From: an uncultured Chlorobiaceae bacterium
GTDB taxonomy: Bacteria; Bacteroidota; Chlorobiia; Chlorobiales; Chlorobiaceae
Length of the DNA: 46,111 nt
Direction: 5' to 3'
NCBI GenBank assembly: GCA_903869365.1
Contig: CAIPYV010000017.1
Span: 1 to 46,111, forward strand
In this document: positions 26,198 to 34,425 of the stretch, piece after piece
Layout of the letters: every line of letters starts with the position of its first letter
Numbering within the stretch: the stretch's first letter is position 1
Translations under genes and position numbers: made by a program
Notes under the pieces: model-generated
Database searches by the model: none
What the model saw: the letters and a program-made list of their open reading frames with translations, nothing else
Told to the model about the DNA's origin: nothing

Positions 26198-27442
26198 TCA
26201 TTTGCCCCATAACGTCGACAATGGAGCCGCCCACAGGCCATCACCCAGTGGTATGGTCTCTGTGCCATCATAAAGCAAAACCCCCATTTTGAAGAGGTCA
26301 CCAGCTGCGCTTGCCAGTTTTTTCAGACCGCGCAAATCACCAGCATTCACGGTGGCCGAGGCTTTTACCTCAACGCCAATCAGGTGGCCGGAAGCGTTTT
26401 CGATTACCACGTCCACTTCAAGCATGTCAAGGTCACGGTAGTAGAGCAGGTTGTAGTCACCTTCCGCTGCGGAGTTGTGCTTGAGTAGTTCACCATAAAC
26501 AAAGGTTTCTAAAATTTTGCCAAACCGGCTTCGATCTTGTTGCACTTCGGTTGCGCCAAGATCAAGCAATGTGGCCAGCAAACCGGCATCAATAAACTGC
26601 AACTTAGGGGTTTTAACAACACGCTTGAGTCGATTCCTTCCCCAGGCCTCAATGCGCTTAAGCAAATACATCTGTTCCAGCACTCCTGTATAGCGTGAAG
26701 CAGTTTTGTTGTCCAAGCCGACCTGACCACCCAGTTTGGTGTAATTACACAGTTGACCTGATATCTCAGCGAGGATGCGCAAAAACCTGGGCAATTGATC
26801 GAGCTTGTCGATGCTGGCCACGTCTCGAACATCGCGTTGAATGATAGCATTAATATACTGGCGCGCCCAAACAGTACGTCTGCGTGCACCAGTTCGGGAA
26901 ATCGCTTCAGGATAGCCGCCCCGCAAAACAGCTTCGACCAACTTCTCTCCTGTCAACGGCATGTTTACCTCGAGCAATTTGCCTGCAAAAGCAGCATCGA
27001 TCCAATTCGCTGTACTTCCTTGCAACTCGCTTTGCGATAGCGGCAGCAACGTGAGCGTCTCCATCCGACCGGCCAGGGAATCCGCTACCGCAGGCAGTAC
27101 CATTAAGTTTGCCGATCCCGTCAGCAAAAACCGCCCAGGGCGCCGATCCTCATCAACACTCTTCTTGATAGCCAGCAGCAGTTGCGGGGCACGCTGGATT
27201 TCATCAATGACAGCACGATCAAGGCTGCGAATCATCCCTACAGGATCAATCTTTGCCGACAACAATGTCAACTCGTCATCAAGTGTGAGATAGCGCATCC
27301 CTTCGATTGCCATCTGCCGCACCAAGGTCGTTTTTCCTGCCTGCCTCGGCCCTGCAACCAAAACAACAGGAGTGTCGGCCAGCGCTTCAGCAATGCGCAT
27401 TTCAATCAGGCGCGGGTAAAGAGAAGACTTATTCATAAGCAT
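26198..27442 (-). CDS. AAA_14/DUF4143 ATP-binding protein
   Basis: 414 residues. N-terminal P-loop ATPase (AAA_14): VVLVAGPRQAGKTTLVRQMA (Walker A), RAVIDEIQRAPQLLLAIK (Walker B), FLLTGSANLMVLPAVADSLAGRMETLTLLPLSQSEL (sensor region); then a winged-helix part and a C-terminal DUF4143 nuclease-like domain (LLYYRDLDMLEVDVVIENASGHLIGVEVKAS, with D/E-x-K residues reminiscent of PD-(D/E)XK). This is a very common, mobile family of unclear function. The start may be MLMNK or MNK, two codons apart. A broken relative lies at 32419-32582. Confidence 0.88.
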   Translation of the reverse strand: MLMNKSSLYPRLIEMRIAEALADTPVVLVAGPRQAGKTTLVRQMAIEGMRYLTLDDELTLLSAKIDPVGMIRSLDRAVIDEIQRAPQLLLAIKKSVDEDRRPGRFLLTGSANLMVLPAVADSLAGRMETLTLLPLSQSELQGSTANWIDAAFAGKLLEVNMPLTGEKLVEAVLRGGYPEAISRTGARRRTVWARQYINAIIQRDVRDVASIDKLDQLPRFLRILAEISGQLCNYTKLGGQVGLDNKTASRYTGVLEQMYLLKRIEAWGRNRLKRVVKTPKLQFIDAGLLATLLDLGATEVQQDRSRFGKILETFVYGELLKHNSAAEGDYNLLYYRDLDMLEVDVVIENASGHLIGVEVKASATVNAGDLRGLKKLASAAGDLFKMGVLLYDGTETIPLGDGLWAAPLSTLWGK

Positions 27443-27646
27443 TGAGGAACATAAAATATGGAATCACCGAGCATAAAATATGGAATCGATGAACGTAAAT
27501 TACGGAATATAAATCACACGGCACCAGAACATCAAAAATAAATCCCGTAACAACAATGCAACTTGTTACTTGGCTATTCTGCAATTAATCATTAAATATC
27601 CTTATGGTTATTGATGACTTGTCAATCCAAAGAGGAGAGAGTTTCC

Positions 27647-27927
27647 ATGGAAAGCGTCATTCAGAGTGCAATCGGTATGCAACTCATGCCGGTAGCGATC
27701 ATACAGACGAATAGCTTGCCAGAGCAGCTGAATCCGAAACACCAAGAGCTGTTATCGGGTTGACTGATATTACCGTACGCAACAAATTTGCAAAGGATCT
27801 CCTCTCGTTTGCCATACCCTATGCTATGTTTCTTGAAATGGAATCAAATGTTAGGGGGAGTGTTCTTGAAAAACACAATTGGCAGAACCTGCTCGAACGA
27901 AACAAAACAACACAAGTAACCCCATGA
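27647..27927 (+). pseudogene. Decayed DUF169-family gene (internal deletion with frame change)
   Basis: Starting at ATG 27647 after AGAGGAGAGAG, the frame reads MESVIQSAIGMQLMPVAIIQ, the usual beginning of DUF169 proteins, then stops at 27763. From 27736 another frame (shifted) reads ETPRAVIGLTDITVRN...AKDLLSFAIPYAMFLEMESN and ...EKHNWQNLLERN, the usual C-terminus of DUF169 proteins, ending in a TGA that overlaps the nitroreductase ATG. Only about 90 codons remain of a family normally some 250 long, so the middle has been lost. The intact copy was probably co-transcribed with the nitroreductase. Confidence 0.65.
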
Positions 27928-28445
27928 TTGAACTATTACGCAAGCGCCGCAGCATAAGGAAATTCACCGACGAAAAAATATCCCCGGAAACTCTTCAATC
28001 ACTCAGTGAGGCCGCTCTCAGGTCACCCTCTTCAAAGGGGAGTAACCCTTGGGAGTTCATTCTGGTCGATGAACCTGACCTGCTGGACCAGTTGTCCGAA
28101 GTCAAAAAATCGGGATCGGCATTCCTGAAAAATGCTCCTCTGGGCATAGTTGTCTGTGCCGACAGCACCAAATCGGACGTATGGATTGAGGATTGCTCGA
28201 TTGCTGCGATAATCATTCAGCTTGCGGCCGAGTCATTGGGCCTTGGCAGTTGCTGGATTCAAATCCGGGAACGATGGTATAATGACGGAAAAACCGCTGA
28301 AGCACGCATTCAGGAACTGCTTGGTCTGCCGGAACATATAAAGGTATTATCCATTATCGCGATCGGTTATCCAATTGAATCAAAACCATCCGTACCTTCT
28401 GAAAAACTTCCGAACAACAGAATCAAAAACAATCGCTGGGCTTAA
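27924..28445 (+). CDS. Nitroreductase-family FMN oxidoreductase
   Basis: 173 residues from the ATG at 27924, which matches the family start (MIELLRKRRSIRKFTDEKIS); the longer open frame upstream belongs to the dead DUF169 gene. Visible: RRSIRKF phosphate-binding Arg, LRSPSSKGSNPWEFILVDEP, GLGSCWIQIRER and IIAIGYPIE. It belongs to the flavin-dependent nitroreductase superfamily, using NAD(P)H to reduce nitro compounds, quinones or flavins; the physiological substrate is unknown. It sits between two decayed redox-type genes, so it may be the last survivor of a former operon. Confidence 0.85.
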   Translation: MIELLRKRRSIRKFTDEKISPETLQSLSEAALRSPSSKGSNPWEFILVDEPDLLDQLSEVKKSGSAFLKNAPLGIVVCADSTKSDVWIEDCSIAAIIIQLAAESLGLGSCWIQIRERWYNDGKTAEARIQELLGLPEHIKVLSIIAIGYPIESKPSVPSEKLPNNRIKNNRWA

Positions 28446-28683
28446 GGCTCACACAAGGAAACGCCTTTTCCGACACCTTTTTTGATGGTCGGAACATACG
28501 ATCAGACCGGAAAACCCAACCTTCTGAGTGCCGCCTTCTGCACGTTCTTGAAATCGGCCTGCACACACACAGTTTATTGGCGAAATACTTGATGTAAAGG
28601 GTGATACCGATGTTTGCGGTGAGGATGGCTCTCTTGACATCAAGAAAATCAATCCGCTCATCTATGATACCTCTCAAACGTAG
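28446..28683 (+). pseudogene. Decayed flavoredoxin-like flavin reductase
   Basis: Three reading frames must be joined to see the protein. From 28446: PTPFLMVGTYDQTGKPNLLSAAF (frame 1), the FMN-binding start of flavoredoxin-type reductases. From about 28532: RLLHVLEIGLHT (second frame). After the (CA)5 run at 28562-28571: QFIGEILDVKGDTDVCGEDG and ...DIKKINPLIYD (third frame), ending at TAG 28681. This is a compressed remnant of the about 190-residue family: a large internal deletion near 28530-28538 plus a frameshift at the CA repeat. It immediately follows the nitroreductase stop. The tail overlaps the rubredoxin gene on the other strand. Confidence 0.72.
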
Positions 28684-28822
28684 CTTTCTCCGCATAACAG
28701 ACCGGACATGCCCACTCATCTGACACCTGTTCAAATTGCGTCCCAGCCTTGATATTGTTGTCAAGATCACCTTCCGCAGGATCATAGATATAACCGCACT
28801 CTTTGCACATCCATACACTCAT
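28658..28822 (-). CDS. Rubredoxin (54 residues)
   Basis: A small gene that a length cutoff would miss. It encodes MSVWMCKECGYIYDPAEGD and continues with the second metal motif WACPVCYAEKATFERYHR. Two CxxC pairs (CKEC and CPVC) plus the GYIYDP and W-A-C-P core are the rubredoxin signature for a single Fe(Cys)4 site. The Gly usually following the last Cys is Tyr (CPVCYA). The ATG at 28822 is preceded by AAGGAAATGATC. It is an electron carrier in the cytoplasm, often in oxygen-defence or pyruvate oxidoreductase chains in this group (family knowledge). It lies 11 bases after the GNAT gene. Confidence 0.93.
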   Translation of the reverse strand: MSVWMCKECGYIYDPAEGDLDNNIKAGTQFEQVSDEWACPVCYAEKATFERYHR

Positions 28823-28833
28823 GATCATTTCCT

Positions 28834-29307
28834 TTATTGTTCATAGCCATCAAGCAGTTTTCTGAAAACCACCATGTCCGATTGAGAAAATCCTTTCGAC
28901 TGGTAGAATTGCTGAGCCGCTTCATTATCCCTGTCAGTCAGCAGCGTTATCCGCCCGAAACCCTCCTGCTGGGCAAATGCAATGGCATGATTGATCAACA
29001 GGGAGCCGAGACCTTTACTTCGCCACTCCGGAGCGACAACCATATCCTCAAGCAGAGCAACTTTTTTGCCCAGAAAAGTGCTGACCGTAAAGAGCAGCAT
29101 AACCATTCCCTCAATAATTCCCTCAACGTCACATACAAATATCCGCCCAACCTCCGGATTTCCGATAATCATACCAAGAGCTCTCGACTGAGCTTCAGCA
29201 TCAGCAGTAAACTCATGCTCCTGGTTGAAAAGGATTTCAAGAAGCCCGGCACATCTCGGCACATCACTCATAAGCGCGGTTCTTACATCAGGCATTGTTC
29301 TTTTCAC
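28834..29307 (-). CDS. GNAT-family N-acetyltransferase
   Basis: 157 residues. One GNAT domain: acetyl-CoA loop VVAPEWRSKGLGSLLINHAIAFAQQEG (R/Q-x-x-G-x-G/A form), then ITLLTDRDNEAAQQFYQSKGFSQSDMVVFRK. Substrate unknown; possibly a free amino acid, amine or protein N-terminus. It starts 20 bases after the hybrid kinase stop and ends 11 bases before the rubredoxin start, so the three probably share a transcript. Confidence 0.85.
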   Translation of the reverse strand: MKRTMPDVRTALMSDVPRCAGLLEILFNQEHEFTADAEAQSRALGMIIGNPEVGRIFVCDVEGIIEGMVMLLFTVSTFLGKKVALLEDMVVAPEWRSKGLGSLLINHAIAFAQQEGFGRITLLTDRDNEAAQQFYQSKGFSQSDMVVFRKLLDGYEQ

Positions 29308-29327
29308 TTTTTTCTTTCAACACTCTT

Positions 29328-31592
29328 TCAACAACCAAGCTTCTCATCCACTAAAGAATGCAGTTCGCTCTTTTTGATTGGTTTGGTGATAAAGCCATCG
29401 CATCCAGCCTTTATTGCGTTCTCCCTGTTTTCTGCTGACGTAAAAGCTGTTTGAGCAATAACAGGCAGGTCAGGTCGAAACTCTTTGATATGTCGGGTTG
29501 CTTCATAACCATTCATTACCGGCATTTTAATGTCCATAAACACAAGATTTATTTCGGGATGCTGCCGAACCATGTCCACTGCCTCCTGGCCATTGACAGC
29601 AGAAAGGATGGTGATGTTATCGGCTTTCAAAAGCGTTGCAAGGACTAAGCGACAAACGGAGTCATCTTCAGCTATAAGAATAGTGAAAGATTGTGCCGGG
29701 TGTTGAGTGCTGAGTACTGAAGGCTGACTGCTGTGTTGTGAGTCTTTGGGATGAAGGGTCGGGTTATAGGGGATGGTGAAGGAAAAAGTACTTCCAGCGC
29801 CCATAACCGATTCCACACGGATTGAACCGCCCATCATTTCAGCGTATGCCTGGCTGATACTCAATCCGAGACCAGCTCCTTCATAATTACGGGTTAGGGA
29901 GTTGTTAAGCTGGTGGAACCGATCAAAAATTTTCTCTTTCATGTCAACCGGAATACCAATGCCTGTATCGATAACATAAAATTCCAGATGGTCATCCTTT
30001 TTTGTATAGCCGATATCAACGCCTCCCGATCTCGTGAATTTAAGGGCATTCTGGATAAGGTTGCATAAAATCTGGTTCAGTTTTGCGCTATCAGTCTTAA
30101 TAATACTTTCATTGTCAGGAACTCCTGCGGAACAATGCAAATGCAACCCTTTTTTGTCGGCTTCTGGTTTGAAAAAATCATTGAGGTCGCACAACAGATT
30201 GTTAACCGATGTTTCACAGAGATGTACTCTTGTTTCACCAGCCTCAATCCGGGAAATATCAATGAGATCATTAATAAGGTTCAACATACGTTTGCCGCTT
30301 TCCTGAATGAGATCAATATACCCGCTCTGCTCCTCCCCAGAAAGAAGAGTCTCTTTCAAGAGCTCCGAAAAGCCAAGAATACCATTCATCGGAGTGCGTA
30401 TTTCATGACTGATATTAGCAAGAAACGCTGATTTCAATCGGTCGCTCTCTTCTGCTTTTTCTTTCGCAGCAATCAGTTCGGCCAAATATGTTTTCTGTTC
30501 GGTGACATCCTCTTTAACTGCCACGAAACCAGTTATTACACCATTTTTGTCAACAATAGCCGAGATAACAGCTGTTTCACAGAAGAGTTCACCATTTTTC
30601 TTCCTGTTCTGGAACTCTCCTCGCCAGATCACTCCAGAAAGGATAGTTTGCCAGAGCTCTTCATAGACCTCCTTTTGCATAAGGCCTGATTGTAGAATTC
30701 GGAGATTTTTTCCGTTTATCTCTTCAGCACTATACCCTGTGAGCAGGGTAAACATCGGGTTGACGTATTCCACATTGCCGAGGGGATCGGTAATAACAAC
30801 AACAGCAGGACTTTGCTCTACAGCAGTGCTGAGTTTTACAAGTTGATTTTCAAGCAGTTTACGCTCACTGATATCACGGAGCAAGCCGATCACTCCGGAC
30901 GAACCGTTGTCATTAAAATATTGTGAATGAATTTCTGCCTGAAAGAGTGAACCGTTTTTTTTCCTGTACGTCAACTCAACGATCTGATTTGTCAATTGAC
31001 GAGACATCGCATCAGTGAAGATTGCAATAGCTCTGGGAATTTCCTCTTCCGCCAGGTATTCAAAAAAAACATGACCTATTAACTCTTCAGGCTTATAGCC
31101 GGTAATTTTTTCAACGATTGGTGAAACATAGCTTACCTCTCCAATAGAGTTGTTCACAAAAACCACCTCAGAAATTTGTTCAGTAATGGAACGGAACATC
31201 CTTTCACTTTCACGCAACTCCAGCTCGGTGCGTCTGAAATCTGAAATATCCTCGGCAACAATTAAAAGTCGATTGATCTCTCCCTCCGGTGAGCGCGAAG
31301 GATATATCGTATGACGTAAAACTCTTCCATTCCGTTCATCTTCAAAAGAGAGTGGTGTACCTGTGCGCAGAGTCTCCTCAGCCTTCTCTCTCCGCAGAGC
31401 GGCAATATCAGCCGGAAGCAGATCGTAAACGTTGGCTTCAAGGCACTCTTGCAGGTTCTTTCCCATACGGAGCGCAAAAGTCTCGTTCGCATCAAGAATG
31501 TTACCATCCTGTTCCATAAGGAATACAGATGCGGGGTAAAACTCAAAAAGGCTTTGAATACTATAACTTTGGTGATTCTGCTCTTTTTCCAT
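29328..31592 (-). CDS. Hybrid sensor histidine kinase (PAS-PAS-PAS-HisKA-HATPase-REC)
   Basis: 754 residues, no clear membrane segment, so cytoplasmic. Three PAS domains: about 15-125 (PASVFLMEQDGNILDANETF), about 130-250 (ITEQISEVVFVNNSIGEVSYVSP) and about 255-375 (TDPLGNVEYVNPMFTLLTGYSAEEINGKNLRILQSG). HisKA with phospho-His in FLANISHEIRTPMNGILGFSELL; HATPase with NLIQNALKFT, DTGIGIP and EGAGLGLSIS; a Ser/Gln-rich linker; then REC with FMDIKMP and FITKPIKK. An LOV/flavin Cys was not recognised, so the signal is unknown. No output partner adjoins. The REC domain is close to that at the window start. Confidence 0.93.
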   Translation of the reverse strand: MEKEQNHQSYSIQSLFEFYPASVFLMEQDGNILDANETFALRMGKNLQECLEANVYDLLPADIAALRREKAEETLRTGTPLSFEDERNGRVLRHTIYPSRSPEGEINRLLIVAEDISDFRRTELELRESERMFRSITEQISEVVFVNNSIGEVSYVSPIVEKITGYKPEELIGHVFFEYLAEEEIPRAIAIFTDAMSRQLTNQIVELTYRKKNGSLFQAEIHSQYFNDNGSSGVIGLLRDISERKLLENQLVKLSTAVEQSPAVVVITDPLGNVEYVNPMFTLLTGYSAEEINGKNLRILQSGLMQKEVYEELWQTILSGVIWRGEFQNRKKNGELFCETAVISAIVDKNGVITGFVAVKEDVTEQKTYLAELIAAKEKAEESDRLKSAFLANISHEIRTPMNGILGFSELLKETLLSGEEQSGYIDLIQESGKRMLNLINDLIDISRIEAGETRVHLCETSVNNLLCDLNDFFKPEADKKGLHLHCSAGVPDNESIIKTDSAKLNQILCNLIQNALKFTRSGGVDIGYTKKDDHLEFYVIDTGIGIPVDMKEKIFDRFHQLNNSLTRNYEGAGLGLSISQAYAEMMGGSIRVESVMGAGSTFSFTIPYNPTLHPKDSQHSSQPSVLSTQHPAQSFTILIAEDDSVCRLVLATLLKADNITILSAVNGQEAVDMVRQHPEINLVFMDIKMPVMNGYEATRHIKEFRPDLPVIAQTAFTSAENRENAIKAGCDGFITKPIKKSELHSLVDEKLGC

Positions 31593-31745
31593 GAAAGTCT
31601 TGGTTATATATTCCGGACGACTTTCTCAATATGTCATGAGAAGTGCTTGTGTTCGAGACATATTGTATCTAATATAGTTATTCATCAGTAAAGTACCTTC
31701 CAACGCACAACGTAAGACTTTTCTTTAACCGATAAACCCACCGTT

Positions 31746-32402
31746 ATGGATGCATTCTGGCTTTCGCTTGTCATGATTTTTATTGCGGAACTTGGCGACA
31801 AAACCCAGCTTGTAGCCTTGACGCTTGCAACCTGCTACAACTCCTGGGTTGTCCTGTGGGGCATTTTCTGGGCCACCCTTGCCATTCATGTTTTTTCCGC
31901 CGGCATAGGCTGGTTTATTGGCGACAAGCTTCCTACCGAATGGATCAAATTTGTTGCCGGTATTGCCTTTATAGCATTCGGCTTCTGGACACTCAGAGGC
32001 GATCAGCTTGATGAAGACGAGAAGAACTGTAAAACCGGCATTCACCCCTTCTGGCTTGTCTTTTCAACCTTTTTCATGGCCGAGCTTGGCGACAAAACCA
32101 TGCTCTCCACCATTACCCTCGCCTCAACGCACCCTTTTCTACCTGTCTGGATCGGATCAACGATCGGCATGGTCATTTCTGATGGACTTGCTATCATAGC
32201 AGGGAAAATGCTCGGAGCTCGGCTGCCCGAAAAAGCAATAAAAATCGGGGCATCAGCCATATTTTTTCTGTTCGGTATCTTCAGTATGTATGAAGGAGGC
32301 TCCGGATTCGCCATCTTCATCTGGGCAATTGCTGCAGCCCTCATTGCCCTCACCGGCTACATCTTTCTTCGTGAGCCCCGAGCCCCGGCTCGGCGTCCCT
32401 AA
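31746..32402 (+). CDS. TMEM165/GDT1-family (UPF0016) cation transporter
   Basis: 218 residues, six to seven membrane helices in two inverted repeats, each with the defining E-x-G-D-K-T motif ([16 protein letters not shown] near 15-30 and [17 protein letters not shown] near 110-127). Bacterial members export Mn(II), and eukaryotic ones exchange Ca/Mn for protons across Golgi or chloroplast membranes. It probably keeps cytoplasmic manganese or calcium in bounds. It is monocistronic; no riboswitch was identified by eye in the 150 bases upstream. Confidence 0.9.
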   Translation: MDAFWLSLVMIFIAELGDKTQLVALTLATCYNSWVVLWGIFWATLAIHVFSAGIGWFIGDKLPTEWIKFVAGIAFIAFGFWTLRGDQLDEDEKNCKTGIHPFWLVFSTFFMAELGDKTMLSTITLASTHPFLPVWIGSTIGMVISDGLAIIAGKMLGARLPEKAIKIGASAIFFLFGIFSMYEGGSGFAIFIWAIAAALIALTGYIFLREPRAPARRP

Positions 32403-32418
32403 ATGGAGCCCAGTCGCT

Positions 32419-32582
32419 CTATAATTTTGGCTTTTCGAGATCCAGATACAGAAAAGGACGATCATAATTGATAAGATGTTTTACAACGGTCGACTTACCG
32501 CATTGACGGGGACCTGTGACGGCCGTTACAGATCAAGAATGCTGGATAATCGACCTATCTTTATGATAGGCTGTTCCATCAT
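32419..32582 (-). pseudogene. Remnant of an AAA_14/DUF4143-type ATPase gene
   Basis: From ATG at 32582 the frame reads MMEQPIIKIGRLSSILDL then a stop; after a shift of one base it reads VTAVTGPRQCGKSTVVKHL and ..INYDRPFLYLDLEKPK, ending at TAG 32421. GPRQCGKS is the AAA_14 Walker A; the YLDLE-type strand follows as expected. Everything beyond about 50 residues is missing. It is a short frameshifted fragment of the same family as 26198-27442, but the sequences differ enough that it is not a recent copy. The upstream 32583-32760 minus strand has an open run (NEAKIKSSHYKNWKHEDAEA) I do not recognise, perhaps another relic. Confidence 0.72.
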
Positions 32583-32886
32583 TGTCGGCCTTGGTTCAAT
32601 ACAGTTGTCAGAGCTGATCAGGCTGCTTCCTCCATGGATGTACAGTATCGCCAGTTCTCCTTTTGCTTCCGCATCCTCATGTTTCCAATTCTTATAATGC
32701 GATGACTTGATTTTCGCCTCGTTCGTCCCGCTTACTATGGCTTTATGTGGCCACCAAGCGTTCCCTTATGAGTGTTTATTGCGGAAAAATTGTTATTCTT
32801 TATTCCAGTAATCTTGGGGGCATTGTCGCTCAATGCTGGAAAAACATCTTCTCCCTTATTTTGTTGATTATAAACTGGATATAACC
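32583..32886. other. Gene-poor stretch with possible relic
   Basis: About 300 bases without a gene I can defend. On the minus strand an unbroken but startless run, about 32583-32770, feeds into the ATPase remnant. The rest is AT-rich and probably holds the promoter for the Rpn-family gene. Confidence 0.4.
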
Positions 32887-33750
32887 ATGGGTAAAATAAA
32901 TCCCCGCGTCGATTTCGCCTTTAAAAAGCTCTTTGGCAGCGAAGAGAATAAAGATTTACTCATCTCCTTGATTAACGCTATTGTGTCCGAAGAGGAGCAG
33001 GTTGTGGAGGTTGAGTTGAAAAATCCATTTAACCTGGCCGATTACCGGGCGGATAAAATCTCCATACTCGAAATCAAAGCCAAGGCTGAAAATGGTCGCT
33101 GGTTCAACGTCGAAATGCAGATCAGGGAAGATAATAACTTCGACAAGCGAGCTATTTTCTACTGGGCAAAACTGGTTACTGAACAACTCAGCGAAGGGAT
33201 GATGTACAAGGAGCTGAAAAAAACCATCAGCATCAACATCCTTGATTACGACTTTATACCTGATACCACGGAGGTTCACAGTTGCTATAAAATAATCAAT
33301 ACCGCTACAGGCAAAGATGACCGGCTGCACGATGTTTTTGAACTGCACTATATCGAATTGAAAAAGTTTACGAAAACATACCATGAAATCCAGAGTGCGC
33401 TGGATCGCTGGAGCAGTTTTTTGACGACTGCGCATCAGCTTGACCGGGAGCATACGCCAAAAGAGCTGGCATCCGATAAAAATATTGTGAAAGCCATTGC
33501 AGCGATTGATCGGATGTTTAATGAAGAAGAGCGTCAAGTCTATGAGGTTCGTCTGAAAGAGTACACCGATGTAGCAAGCATCATTGCCTCAGGAGCCGAA
33601 AAAAACATAGCCAAAGGCATGGAAAAAGCATCAAAAGCCATTGCACTCAATTTGTTGGGCAAAGGCATTGATTTAGCCACCATTGCCGAGACCACAGGTT
33701 TGACTGTGCTGGAACTTACCTCTTTATCACAGAATACGAGTGAGCAATGA
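32887..33750 (+). CDS. Rpn/PDDEXK-family nuclease (transposase-like)
   Basis: 287 residues from the ATG at 32887 (MGKINPRVDFAFKKLFGSEENKDLLISLINAIV), the standard opening of this family; the frame runs 18 codons further upstream but that part is not conserved. The PD-(D/E)XK nuclease core is ADKISILEIKAKAENGRWFNVEMQIRE (D...E-x-K-like, E-M-Q), then FDKRAIFYWAKLVTEQLSEGMMYKEL. The C-terminus (GMEKASKAIALNLLGKGIDLATIAETTGLTVLELTSL) is the helical tail with recurring leucines. These Rpn proteins promote recombination and are often called putative transposases; no terminal repeats are visible. It ends four bases before fetA. Confidence 0.88.
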   Translation: MGKINPRVDFAFKKLFGSEENKDLLISLINAIVSEEEQVVEVELKNPFNLADYRADKISILEIKAKAENGRWFNVEMQIREDNNFDKRAIFYWAKLVTEQLSEGMMYKELKKTISINILDYDFIPDTTEVHSCYKIINTATGKDDRLHDVFELHYIELKKFTKTYHEIQSALDRWSSFLTTAHQLDREHTPKELASDKNIVKAIAAIDRMFNEEERQVYEVRLKEYTDVASIIASGAEKNIAKGMEKASKAIALNLLGKGIDLATIAETTGLTVLELTSLSQNTSEQ

Positions 33751-33753
33751 TGT

Positions 33754-34425
33754 ATGCCCCCACTTCTTGAAATCCGAAACATCTCCTTTGCTTATGAGGG
33801 ATCAACCGCCCTTGTTTTTGACCGTCTCAACGGAAGCGTGCAAGAGGGGGAGTTTATTCTGGTGAAAGGCCCTTCCGGCACAGGGAAGTCGACACTGCTG
33901 CGTCTGATCTGTCGGCTGAACCAGCCACAGGGAGGTTCAATTCTTTTTCAGGGCCGCGACATTACCTCCATTGCTCCGGCAAAACTGCGGAGTGCTGTCA
34001 GCTATGTTGCCCAGATACCCCAGATGATCGATGCCTCGGTTAAGGAAAATCTGCTCCTGCCGTTCTCCTTTGCCATCAATGCAGCGAAACCCCGGCCCGG
34101 CACGGAAGAGCTGACCGAAATGCTGCAAAAGTTTTACCTTCCCGATCTCAATCTGGATCAATCCGCCATGAAACTTTCGATAGGCCAGAAACAGCGGCTG
34201 GCGCTGATGAGAGCACTCTTGCAGAAGCCCCTTCTTTTACTGCTTGATGAACCAACCTCAGCCCTTGACCATGAGAGTGCATCAATGGTTTTTTCCATCA
34301 TGGAGCGACTGAACACCGAAGAGCGCAAAACCCTGATAACGGTGACTCACCTTGATTACAAGCCGGAAACTGTGCGTCCTCTTACCTATACTCTCGCCCA
34401 TCGCCGCCTGAATCGTTTACTATGA
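33754..34425 (+). CDS. fetA: FetA-type ABC transporter ATP-binding protein
   Basis: 223 residues. Walker A GPSGTGKSTLLRL, Q-loop VAQIPQMIDASVKENLLLP, signature KLSIGQKQRLALMRALL (variant of LSGGQ), Walker B LLLLDEPTSALDHES and the H-loop VTHLDYK. Its stop overlaps the start of the membrane partner (ATGA), the usual FetA/FetB (YbbL/YbbM) pair. In E. coli the pair exports iron and protects from oxidative stress; the same role is inferred here. The start ATG lies four bases after the stop of the Rpn-like gene. Confidence 0.9.
   Translation: MPPLLEIRNISFAYEGSTALVFDRLNGSVQEGEFILVKGPSGTGKSTLLRLICRLNQPQGGSILFQGRDITSIAPAKLRSAVSYVAQIPQMIDASVKENLLLPFSFAINAAKPRPGTEELTEMLQKFYLPDLNLDQSAMKLSIGQKQRLALMRALLQKPLLLLLDEPTSALDHESASMVFSIMERLNTEERKTLITVTHLDYKPETVRPLTYTLAHRRLNRLL

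Noticed and set aside
28423-28818. 131-residue minus-strand open frame
   Set aside because: It is out of frame with the rubredoxin signature in the same place, and it crosses the plus-strand flavoredoxin remnant; both alternatives have clear family motifs.
29697-29750. CRISPR-like repeats in the kinase linker
   Set aside because: The repeated units are short, degenerate and in a coding frame; there are no spaced identical repeats.
32476-32697. 73-residue plus-strand open frame after the TMEM165 gene
   Set aside because: It is antisense to the ATPase remnant that has a clear Walker A motif; no family match or start context.
32887-33750. Complete insertion sequence around the Rpn-like gene
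   Set aside because: No terminal inverted repeats or target duplications could be seen on either side.
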